DNA of 64,000 nucleotides from Arenicola marina (Eukaryota > Annelida > Polychaeta > Arenicolidae): contig OZ025249.1 in NCBI GenBank assembly GCA_964019135.1, positions 6,622,039-6,686,038 on the forward strand. The letters run 5' to 3'. Numbering within the stretch: position 1 is the stretch's first letter; each line of letters opens with the position of its first letter. The position numbers and the translations under genes are program-made. Shown here piece by piece: positions 1 to 10,651 of this stretch. The notes beneath the pieces are model-generated. The model worked only from the letters and a program-made list of their open reading frames with translations. It did no database searches and was not told the DNA's origin.

Positions 1-878
1 GTCTTTTACGATTTTGTGCATTGATGTGCCTATCGTTTTGGTTTCGCACGCATTGTATTTGGCTCTAAATGACTTATAGCTCAGCCAGGGCTAAGTCAGG
101 CGGGTGTCTCTAACGCAGGGAGACAGACTGTGAGCGCGCAGAACCCAGAATGCCTGTAGACTCAACATAGGCATTGAATACAATCGCTATCTGTGGAAAA
201 TGTTGTGGGATGACCACTATATTTTTGGGACTGATTTTGAGCTTGTGTAACTTTTGCTAACTGACTATTGACTGTATCAGCCACAGCGCCATCATTTATA
301 GAACCACCCTCCACAGCCTTAGTTCCCAATCCCGCTCATGAGCACAGTGCACTTGCGCACAGTGAGACAGGTCGCAGTCACCAGGTGATTGTTTTTGTCT
401 GTGCCCATAATCTGACGACGCGCCGGATGTGGAGGGAGAACTGATCGCGCCTTTCATGTTATTAAACAAGTTATAAATGACGTAAGGGACTCACCATTAG
501 AATCTGTAAAGGGGAATCGGCTAGAAGATTTTGAAAATATGTAAGTATTTAGTTGGCAAGAGTTAAAATATGTTTTTGTCTAAAGGAAGAAACCTTTTTT
601 TTAATGAAGCCTGATATTATTTGTTTTGTCGAAAACGCGTAAATTCCATTAGCCACAGTAAATATGACAGCAATGGCAATGTCATACGAAGAGTGCAAAC
701 TACGTACCAACATCATAATAGAAAGGATGTCAAATTCGGCCATTCTGCATGCATACAACTACCTTGAAATTTATGTCAATGGTGCGATCGACGCTTTTGC
801 TGCCAGCAAACCCAGAAGAAAGGTATTCCGCTTTAACCTACGGACGATTTCTGGGGACATAGGTATATATTTGTTCAC
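1..878. other. no gene recognised
   Basis: I see no exon, RNA gene or clear element. Short open frames lack any family resemblance. The missing first exons of the downstream acetylcholine receptor gene could lie before the window, but none can be shown here. Confidence 0.5.
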
Positions 879-1117
879 TGACTTATTATCTAGGGTGTCC
901 TATTTATTATCTAGAAGGACCAACTTGAAATCTAGGAGGATCGACTTATTATCAAGGGGGACCGACTAAATATCTAGTGGAATCGAGTTATTATTCAGGG
1001 AGACCCGGCTTTTTATCTAGGGAGATTGACTTATTATCTAGGGAGACCCGGCTTATTATCTAGGGAGATTGACTTATTATCTAGGGAGATTGACTTATTA
1101 TCTAGGGGGCCCTACTT
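879..1117. repeat. 20-bp minisatellite
   Basis: About eleven imperfect copies of a unit reading roughly GACTTATTATCTAGGGAGAC. The first copies are the most diverged (ATCTAGAAGGACCAACTTGA type) and the last ones nearly identical, as expected when an array grows from one side. Confidence 0.9.
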
Positions 1118-4100
1118 ATTCTATATTAGAATAATCAAATGCATTGTTTCCAGTGGAAGGATAACGTAGTGAGCGACTGTTTGTGCATAGCACCTGTTGG
1201 ATCGCAGGTTTATTTATTATGTCCGTTCCCGTCTTTCCATCCGGTGTCTCGTGTTAGCTGCAGCGATTCCGATTCATCAGTCGCCAATGACAGCCACGGA
1301 CTGAGGCATCACGACAGGATACAGCGCGGAATGATGTAATTAATAGTTAATAGTTTTCTTTTTATTTCTATGGAGACCAATGAATGAGGAAATGAGTGGG
1401 AATGAGCAACGGACCAGTTAGCTCAGAGGTCCCTCCGCACAAACATGGGCATCTGGTCCAACATGGCCGCCTTCACTGCGCCATATTGTGGGGAAGAACC
1501 GTGGCATTGTGGAGTTACGAGATGCGGGCGTCGCTACAAGTGGTGGGAAGTAAAACTCAAACGGCTGAGACATCAGAGAAGATGCTTTCCCTACGCCGTT
1601 TAAATCAACCATTGACACGAGTGTAATTCCGGTGCCCCCCCCCCCCCCCAACTCCCCCCACCACCACCGACACACCTCCACCCCGTCCCACGTTCTGGCC
1701 CGTCAGCTGGCTGGTAACCCGAACCCCGTCCCGCTCCCCCACTTCCCCTTTTCACCGTTGCCTAACGGCACCCCCCCCCCCTCACCCCCCATCCCCCCCG
1801 TTATGCCCTGTTTGGGGAGCATAGATAATGGTGACCACCAGGGGTCTTGGAAAGATTGGCAAAAACCTTGCGACCCGCAGTCTGTGTCTGGCTGGTTCCC
1901 CTTCACATGCCTGGGTGTCGCCGGGCTGCCGTCGGCGAGCCGTGGGGAGACCGCCGACAGCCAGCCAGGCGGGCGGGAGGGGCCGCCGTGTCCCCAGACG
2001 GCCACTGTATTTGTAGCCTCAAGACGCCATGGATACATCAGGCAAAACCACTGCGCAAGTCGTAATTAATGACGCGTTTTTGCGGCGAGTTGTGCGCTGA
2101 GGACTGTCCGGCATTCATTGTGGTCGGTCCCTATTCTTTTGCCCGCTTGCCGTGCGTTAAATATTTCTTCTTAACTTTTCTCTCCAAGTGTTCATGAGGA
2201 AACGCGTTTTTTGGGGCCAATTCATAAAGTTTTGTCTAGGTCTGATTATTTCTCGCCTGCCGCCCTGTCGCTGGCCTCTGGTGGCCGTGCTGCGGCGTGG
2301 GCGGGGCTAGGGTGAGGGTGGGGAAGGGGGGCGAGGGGGGGGGGGGGGTGGTCTCTCATCAGACAGGCCATACTCTATAGACGGAGAAATAAATAAAGAG
2401 AAACCCCAACCGTCTAAATCCTTCCTCTGCGGATAGAGTGCCCAGACACCTCCGTGGAGGGAAGGCTGTTCAAACTTGATATTAACAATCATTTCCCTCG
2501 GCAGAGGAAATACCTTAATCTCGTACCCACCTCCTCCCTCCTCTCCCCCAGCCATCCACGCTCACTTCAACGTAGTTATTGGGTCGACGTTTCTAGTCCT
2601 CTCATATTCGCTGTCATACTACCGGCTTTAGGCCGTACTAATAAGCGACACTCGAGAAATTGATTCGGAGAAAAAAAGCTCATATACCCCAGTTTTTACA
2701 TATGAAGCGGATATGCGAGACACAAACATAGTGCAGATCGGCCATTTTATCACTGTCCCGCCCAGCTGGTATGAGGTATGTATGCACTCAGACATATCGT
2801 TCCCGATTTAGTTAATGACTGTCTCGGCCTCCTGTCGCTAGGCACACCCTCGTCACCCCCCAGGAAGGACTTCCATTACATGGTGTGTCCCTGTTCCCCA
2901 TTGCTAGTAGACTTACATGTCAAATATGAACACTGATGACGTGAATTTGGAAACAAGTTATGGATCCTGCTTGATGGGCTTTCATTCCCGGTGAATCGGT
3001 TCCCCATTGACATTAATGCGCAATATGTCACCGTGAAAGCACAATCGATCAAACATAGACACGGTTTATTACAGATGGTGCCAGGGGGCGCCACCATCTA
3101 GGCTGGCAAAGCTCCATCCCGTAGTTTGCAGGCGAGCGGTGCATTTCGCAGTGTATATATATTTCGCTGAGACAGCTTGAGGCGTGTCTTCGGTCCGCAC
3201 TGAATGCAGGCTTAATGACCGTCACTGGCCCCCCAACTTCCTCATCTCCGGTGGGTTTCACGACCGGTAAATACACAAGTGACCATATGCCACGTGGACA
3301 ACCTCTGTGATGGCCGCCGACTAAACCTCCGCTTGAGCCCACGGCTAATGGGGGCTTGCCGCCCAACCTCCCGATTATCCCCACCCCCTCACCCTCCCTC
3401 CTCCCCTACCTACCTACCCACCACCCCCCCCCCCCACCTCACCCCCCCCCAATGCCACATCCGCCATCGAGGCTTGCTGTTTCATCAGGCGTGGCTCTGG
3501 GAGGGGATCAGGCCCGTGGAGTGGAGTCAGTGGGCGGAGATGGCGGCCCCCGTATCGGTCCTGGACCGGGAACGCCGTACAGAGTCACAAAGGATATAAT
3601 CAGTCATTTTTTTTTTGCTTCATGGTCGCTGGAGATATGTCATTCGGCAAACAACATGGCTGGTCCGGCTGTCGCACGGGTGCCGTCGTGTCGGGCACCC
3701 TGGTGTCCCGGGCGACTGGGTAAGAGGCTGGAACAGGGAACATGGCGTAAACCTCTGAGGTTCCCAGCGCGGGGCAGTTGAGGACTATCTGACGCTGTTA
3801 TAGCGGCCGCGAACCGCAGCTTGTAGACTGACCGGGCTAGAACCCTTGGTGATAGACGACAGACTTACCCCGTGACGTGTTAACGATAGTTTAATGTTAT
3901 GATATCGCGTGATATATTACGCACTGACGGAGCCAGGATTGGGTAGGGAATGGGGTGGCTCTTGGCGTCCAGTTTTTGACTGGTAGAAGCAATTTCTTGC
4001 AGATTGTACCCCATACTCCCCCCCCCCCCCGTGGTGGTGCTCTCCTTACTTCCTGGTGGACGGATGCCCCCACCTCAGGCACTGCGCATGCGCTGCACAT

Positions 4101-5740
4101 CATTCAGCGGTGCCCACCATACCGAAGCACACCCTGAGACCCGAGCTCTGCCTTCTTATGGGCTCTTTCCTCTCAAGTTTTATTTCTGTTACTCGCCATG
4201 TTTTGGTCCTAAACATTGGCCGGGTGGCACCCAGACGACAGATGCTCTTAAAGGGATAAGAAGAAATTCTGGGAAACTCGCGGCACCTCAGGGCCGTTAC
4301 CAAACACCCCCCCCCCCCCCCCTCCACACCACCACCACCCCTCCTATGCTCTTCGTCAGAATGGTCTTTCACTCCCCATACCATTTGAACTTTTCTCTCA
4401 TCGTCTTCATTGGAGGTAAAACATAACGCAGCAATTCTTGGGCCGAAGGAAAGTTACTTTAATGACGGCAAAACTGTTATGATTTATAGCGTTCAAATCT
4501 GACGGCAAGTCTCCAACACCGCATTAAGTCACTCACCCAGGCAGCTGGCCCCATCAGCCAGCCCGCCATCTGCTCTGACCGGGGAGATGGCAGGAACACA
4601 GATCCCTCAGCAGCCCCCCCTCCCCTCGCCGTCACTCCCCACCCCCCCCCACCTCCCGCGGCTTCCCTCGGGGACGCTTGTCGTCACTGCAGGTGTCACC
4701 GTCGGGGTTTCAGCGAATGCATCACGCTGCCAAGTGGCGAGACGGCGACGGCCGTTGGATGGCGCTGCGGTGGGCTTCCTTTCCTCGGACTCTTCCCGTA
4801 GCAAGGCGGGAGGAGACATGATGCAGCGTGCACTTTAGTGGGGGGTGGAGGGTGGCATGGGGTCGCGTGGGCCTGCAACGGGCGGGGTTAGGGCGTAGAT
4901 TCCTTGTGGAGCTACTCGCAAAGGCAGAAGAACGACATCGCTTCAATGATGCGATCAGTCACTCAAACACAAAAACTGGCGCAGAACAGATATTTAGTTT
5001 TTTTATTTCAATGATGATGGGTTTGTGGCCTGTTCACTTTGCCTCGGGATATTGTTTGGAGGGGACAGAACCATTGGGCAGGCGTGCTTGGTTGATGGTT
5101 TCATAATAATCCAATCTCGGCATCGATCGTGTGACGGTTATTTGGTGGGACTGACGGTTACACACCGAACAATGGTGCGTATAGTGTGGTAAGGGATATC
5201 ACATGGATATAGCAGCAAGTCACCGTTATAGGTCTAACAGTTCGGTATTGGTGAACACAAGGCCGAACCTAAGGCTATGCTTTGTCACAAAACGTAAAAA
5301 ATTTCGATAATTAATAATTATATTATAATAATAATGTATATTTATTCAAGCATTACCAACTTACCTAATATAGGATAGTATGGAGTTGACAATTAGTTTT
5401 TTTTCCATTATTGCAAGAAAGTGAACGTTGGCAGTCAAGTAAGGCCTCACCCGCTTCACGCCCCTTCCAAACCCCCGGCCCCCTCCGCCTACTGCCCCAC
5501 CCCCCGCCTCATTGAAGAGTACATCACCGTCCCGCCAGTCAGCTGGCTCCCCGTCCTGTTCTCAGCAGCCGGTTGGAATAGGTCTGAGCAGCGCACGGAC
5601 TACCTTAGCAAGGGCGGAGACGTAGGATTCTCTCACCTGATGGAGCATGAATTTCCGTGGCGGTGCCCTTAATCCAGGGCTGGCAGTCAAGCCGTGGCTG
5701 GCAGCCAGTGCCGGCCTTACTCGGGGCGACAGAGGCTTGG
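1118..5740. other. gene-free stretch with homopolymer-rich islands
   Basis: No exon was recognised on either strand. The stretch has several C-runs and G-runs (near 1636, 1770, 2340, 3425, 4018, 4310) and GC-rich islands near 1650-2300 and 4560-4900. Open frames in these islands are low-complexity proline-rich reading of C-rich DNA and are not supported as genes. Confidence 0.5.
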
Positions 5741-5743
5741 CGC

Positions 5744-5902
5744 AGGCAGTGCCGGGGAGGCGGGGCCGGGGAGGCGGGGCCAGGGAGGCGGGGCCGGGGA
5801 GGCGGGGCCGAGGAGGCGGGGCCGGGGAGGCGGGGCCGGGGAGGCGGGCGACGGAGGCTTGGCGCAGGCGGGGACGGGGAGGTGGGGGCGGGGAGGCGGG
5901 GT
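5744..5902. repeat. GC-rich minisatellite running into the gap
   Basis: Repeats of about 14-15 bp of the type GGCGGGGCCGGGGA, with G-runs spaced for possible G-quadruplexes. The array is cut by the N-run, so its true length is unknown. Confidence 0.85.
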
Positions 5903-6102
5903 NNNNNNNNNNNNNNNNNNNNNNNNNNNNNNNNNNNNNNNNNNNNNNNNNNNNNNNNNNNNNNNNNNNNNNNNNNNNNNNNNNNNNNNNNNNNNNNNNN
6001 NNNNNNNNNNNNNNNNNNNNNNNNNNNNNNNNNNNNNNNNNNNNNNNNNNNNNNNNNNNNNNNNNNNNNNNNNNNNNNNNNNNNNNNNNNNNNNNNNNNN
6101 NN
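5903..6102. other. assembly gap (200 N)
   Basis: Exactly 200 undetermined bases between a GC-rich array and a CT-rich array. The round number suggests a placeholder, so the real distance is unknown and an exon could be hidden here. Confidence 0.98.
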
Positions 6103-6149
6103 ACTCCAATGTTGCATTTCGTCGTTGGCTGATATGAGCGCACCAAGCC

Positions 6150-7655
6150 CCTTGACTCCCCAGACCCCTCCCTCCCCATCCCCTCCCCGTCACCCCCCCC
6201 CCTCCCTCCCCGTCGACCCCCCCCTCCCTCCCCATCCCCTTCCCGTCACCCCCTCCCTCCCCACCTCTCCCCGTCACCCCCCCCCATCCCTCCCCATCCT
6301 CTTCCCGTCACCCCCCTCCCTCCCCATCCTCTCCCCGTCACCCCCCTCCCTCCCCGTCACCCCCCCCCTCCCTCCCCATCCTCTCCCCGTCACCCCCTCC
6401 CTCCCCATCCTCTCCCCGTCACCCCCTCCTTCCCCATCCCCTCCCCGTCACCCTCCCTCCCTCCCCATCCCCTCTCCATCACCCCTCCCTCCCCATCCTC
6501 TCCCCGTCACCCCCTCCCTCCCCATCCTCTCCCCGTCACCCCCTCCCTCCCCATCCCCTCCCCGTCACCCTCCCTCCCTCCCCATCCCCTCCCCGTCACC
6601 CTCCCTCCCTCCCCATCCTCTCCCCGTCACCCCCTCCCTCCCCATCCTCTCCCCGTCACCCCCTCCCTCCCCATCCTCTCCCCGTCACCCCCTCCCTCCC
6701 CATCCCCTCCCCGTCACCCTCCCTCCCTCCCCATCCCCTCTCCATCACCCCTCCCTCCCCATCCTCTCCCCGTCACCCCTCCCTCCCCATCCTCTCCCCG
6801 CCACCCCCTCCCTCCCCATCCTCTCCCCGTCACCCCCTCCCTCCCCATCCTCTCCCCGTCACCCCCTCCCTCCCCATCCTCTCCCCGTCACCCCCTCCCT
6901 CCCCATCCCCTCCCCGTCACCCCCTCCCTCCCCATCCCCTCCCCGTCACCCTCCCTCCCTCCCCATCCCCTCTCCATCACCCCTCCCTCCCCATCCTCTC
7001 CCCGTCACCCCCTCCCTCCCCATCCTCTCCCCGTCACCCTCCCTCCCCATCCTCTCCCCGTCACCCCCTCCCTCCCCATCCTCTCCCCGTCACCCCCTCC
7101 TCCCCATCCTCTCCCCGTCACCCCCTCCCTCTCCATCCCCTCCCCGTCACCCCGCCTCCCTCCCCATCCTCTCCCCGTCACCCCCTCCCTCCCCATCCTC
7201 TCCCCGTCACCCCCTCCCTCCCCATCCACCCCCTCCCCTCCCCCATCCCCTCCCCGTCACCCCCTCCCTCCCCATCCCCTCCCCCGTCACCCCTCCCTCC
7301 CTCCCCATCCCCTCTCCATCACCCCTCCCTCCCCATCCTCTCCCCGTCCACCCGCTCCCTCCCCATCCTCTCCCCGTCACCCCCCCCTCCCTCCCCATCC
7401 TCTCCCCATCACCCCCCCCTCCCCACCCTCTCCCCGTCACCCTCTCCCTCCCCATCCTCTCCCCGTCACCCCCTCCCTCCCCATCCCCTCCCCGTCACCC
7501 CCCTCCCTCCCCCACCTCTCCCCGACACCCCCCCTCCCTCCCCATCCTCTCCCCGTCACCCCCCTCCCTCCCCATCCCCTCCCCGTCACCCCCCGCCTCT
7601 CTCCCCATCCTCTCCCCGTCACCCCCCTCCCCCTCCCCAACCCCTCCCCGTCATC
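6150..7655. repeat. polypyrimidine minisatellite, about 1.5 kb
   Basis: Tandem units of about 24-30 bp built from CCCTCCCTCCCCATCC and TCTCCCCGTCACC blocks. One strand is almost pure C and T, so the long proline/serine open frame across it is a product of composition, not a gene. Such tracts can form triplex DNA and are hard to sequence, which fits the gap beside it. Confidence 0.93.
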
Positions 7656-7942
7656 AGATTTCATAGCCGGATTGTTGCACTAAGCAGTATCAAATGGAGC
7701 AGTCAGGGGTGCGGCCAGTGGCCAGGGCGAACATCTGTAAAGACTAATCTCAGCCGGCTTCGGCCTCTCGATGTGAAAAGTAACATCAAACAAAGCGGCC
7801 TCCATGTTACACCTAATTGGGCATTCCCTTTAATTCGAAATCGACTGGTAAATAGCGAAGGATCTACACATTACTTGGCACTACACTACACTGCGTTATG
7901 TTGTTGCTACGTGTTGTACAACCCGCGCCGTGCGCTGTTCGC
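7656..7942. other. unique spacer, nothing recognised
   Basis: Unique sequence between two arrays. No coding or structural signal was seen. Confidence 0.5.
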
Positions 7943-9150
7943 TCCCAGACAGATCCCAGATAGCTACAAGACAGCTGCAAGACAGCTACAAGACAGTTTC
8001 GCAAACAGCTACAAGACTGCTACAAGACAGTTCCCAGGCAGTTTTACAGCTACAAGACGGCTCCGAGAAAGACAACTACAAGACAGCTGCAAGACAACTC
8101 CGAGACAGACCCCAGGCAGCTACAAGACTGCTACAAGACAGATACAAGACAGCTACAAGACAGCTCCGAGGCAGTTGCAAGACAACTACAAGACAGCTAT
8201 CAGACAGCTACAAGACAGCTATAAGACAACTCCGGGACAGTTGCAAGACAACTACAAGACAGCTACAAGACAGCTACAAGACACCTACAAGACCGCTACA
8301 AGACAGCTGCAAGACAACCTCAAGAATACTCCAAGACAGTTCCCAGACAGATGCAAGACAGATACAAGACAACTCCGAGACAGTTCCCAGGCAGCTTTAC
8401 AGCTACACGACAGTTGCAAGACAACTATAAGACAGCTCCGAGGGAGCTGCAAGACAACTACAAGACAGCTCCGAGACAGCTACAAGACAACTACTAGACA
8501 GCTACAAGACTGCTACAAGACAGATACAAGACAGCTACAAGACCGCTCCGAGGCAGTTGCACGACAACTACAAGACAGCTATAAGACAGCTACAAGACAG
8601 CTATAAGACAACTCCGGGACAGTTGCAAGACAACTACAAGACAGCTACAAGACAGCTACAAGACACCTACAAGACCGCTACAAGACAGCTGCAAGACAAC
8701 CTCAAGAATACTCCAAGACAGTTCCCAGACAGATGCAAGACAGCTACAAAACCGCTCCGAGGCAGTTGCACGACAACTACAAGACAGCTATAAGACAACT
8801 CCGGGACAGCTATAAGACAACTCCAGGACAGTTGCAAGACAACTACTAGACAGCTATATGACAGCTATAAGACAGCTACAAGATAGCTACAAGACAGCTT
8901 CGAGACAGTTCCTAGACAGCTACAAGACAGCTACAAGACAGCTTCAAGACAGCTCCAAATACAACTCCGGTACAGTTCCCACACAGTTACAAGACAGCTA
9001 CAAGACAGCTACAAGACAGCTACAAGACGGCACCAAGACAACTCCGAGACAGGTCCCAGCCAGCTACAAGACAGCAACAAGACAGCTACAAGACAGCAAC
9101 AAGACAGCTTCAAGACAAGATCAACACAGCTTCAAGACTGTTCCACATCC
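7943..9150. repeat. 11-bp minisatellite, about 1.2 kb
   Basis: About 110 imperfect copies of AGCTACAAGAC, with variants such as AGTTGCAAGAC and AACTCCGAGAC. Longer blocks recur (for instance the segment ending in CTACAAGACACC near 8270-8345 is repeated near 8640-8730), showing secondary amplification. Eleven bp is close to one helical turn. Because 33 bp equals eleven codons the frames stay open, but the predicted KTATRQLQDSY-type peptide is not a recognised protein. Confidence 0.93.
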
Positions 9151-9760
9151 AACACCCCTGAAATGTTGCAGAAGCCGTAGGAACCAACAAAGAGACTGGC
9201 TTCTTTGTATCGGTTTTAATCAAGCTCCACTCCCAGCTTGGCTCTGGCCGGTGACTCGGCCCGCCCTGGCAATTAACAGACAGGGAAGGACGAGTATTTG
9301 CTGTTGATTAACACCACTACCATTCCGCCAATCCGCCGGCTTGGCTTTACGGGGAAAGCACTTGGGGGTGAAGTTGTCGAGTAAGATTTGTTGGTCATTA
9401 TTCTTAGCCACGAGTGTTGACTCCATTCTGCTTCACAATTATTCAGTTTTAACCCTGTAGCAATAAATTGTCGCAGCAGTAATGCCAGAAAGGGGGATGC
9501 TTGTGCCTTGCTGTTTCATTGCAAGGAAGCAAAGCCTCTGACTATATATTGAGTCCCTGTACTTCGTGATCAACACAGTGGGACGCTTCTCAGGACGATG
9601 GATCACGTTGGCTTAAGTAGGACGCTTTGACCTCTGAAGGTCATATGGTGGCAATGGGCAGGGTCGAGCTAGGGAGAAGCCATGTCTCCGAGTGTAAGTA
9701 GTAAGTCTTTACTTCTTGCAAAGAAAAACAGTGACAACTTTGATCGTCAAGAAATACTTG

Positions 9761-9845
9761 CACAGGTGGGATTCGAGTCAAGCACCTGCCGCTTGGGCTG
9801 GCCTGATCAGAACACATTCGACAGGTTAGCCACCAAGCCAAGGGG
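9761..9845 (-). repeat. tRNA-derived SINE-like fragment
   Basis: On the minus strand the sequence reads GGTGGCTAACCTGTCGAATG, then about 50 bases later GACTCGAATCCCACC, resembling the internal A and B boxes of a polymerase III promoter in the order and spacing of a tRNA. The arms do not pair as a functional tRNA, so a SINE head or tRNA pseudogene is more likely. A related 40-bp stretch occurs at 27570-27620. Confidence 0.5.
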
Positions 9846-9973
9846 TCTTTTCCGGTCATCATATTCATCCCAGGCCGCTTTTATTGATATTTCATTACTA
9901 TTAAATGATATGTAATAGCATACTTGCAACGTAAAGTAGGCCTACCTACATGGCGGGGGCGGGGGGGGGGGGG

Positions 9974-10025
9974 GCGGCGCGATAGCTCAGTGGGCTAGAG
10001 CGCTCGCATTGAATGCTCTGCCTTA
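9974..10025 (+). repeat. possible tRNA-derived fragment
   Basis: GATAGCTCAGTGGGCTAGAG matches the D-arm and A-box region of many tRNAs, but no B box or closing acceptor stem follows. It is best read as a SINE head or a tRNA remnant. Confidence 0.35.
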
Positions 10026-10606
10026 CGACGCTGTGCACCGTATGATGTGCATTGTGTGGAGTCATCTTGAGGCAATGAAAATGTCACCCGAACGTAAACG
10101 ACATCCATCGTTTAATATGTTCAACAGATTGATCTGATTGTCTTGGCTTTACCGGTGATTGACACAGTAGCATGCCACTGTCCTGCTATGTCGAATGAGC
10201 CTATATAGCTGCGTCGTGGGGGTGGGGGGGGGGGCTGCTTGCTCTTAGGTCGTTGAACCTACTACCAAGCCATACATATTATGTTCCTTCAGCTCACGTT
10301 ATCTTACCATGGCGGTGTTCATGTGTTACACGGGGTGGACCTGGCCAGAACTTCCTGATTAGATAGATGCCACTATGAAACCTATAAATTGCGTATTCGA
10401 CAAATGGTTATTAATTAAATAGCCATCGTTTTTACACATCGGCTTTCTGATAAATGAGCTGATAAATATAGAAGGATTAGCGGTACTTTTGCACACGCCA
10501 CAGATCTGTAACGAGGGTTGAGTTCCTACATTCTTGTTTTCATTATTGTATGTGTGATTGTACCTTTCAGTTTGGCTTAATGCGGTTTGTTTTGTCTACT
10601 TCACAG

Positions 10607-10651
10607 GACGAGAAGAACCAGGTCCTCACCACCTTCGGATGGCTGGAAGTT
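10607..10651 (+). CDS. nAChR 45-bp exon
   Basis: Encodes DEKNQVLTTFGWLEV between acceptor TTCACAG and donor GTGAGT, in phase 0. The 45-bp length and the DEKNQVLTT start are hallmarks of the third exon of nicotinic subunit genes. Confidence 0.93.

Noticed and set aside
6124-7666. 669-codon plus frame rich in proline and serine
   Set aside because: It spans an N-run and a C/T minisatellite. The frame is open because the array has almost no A or G to form stops. No domain and no splice context.
7773-9307. long frames with KTATRQLQDSY repeats
   Set aside because: Eleven-bp units keep frames open by periodicity. Several frames give the same peptide, and no flanking exon or start context supports a gene.
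9974-10025. functional tRNA gene
   Set aside because: Only the A-box side matches. No B box, anticodon arm or closing stem follows.
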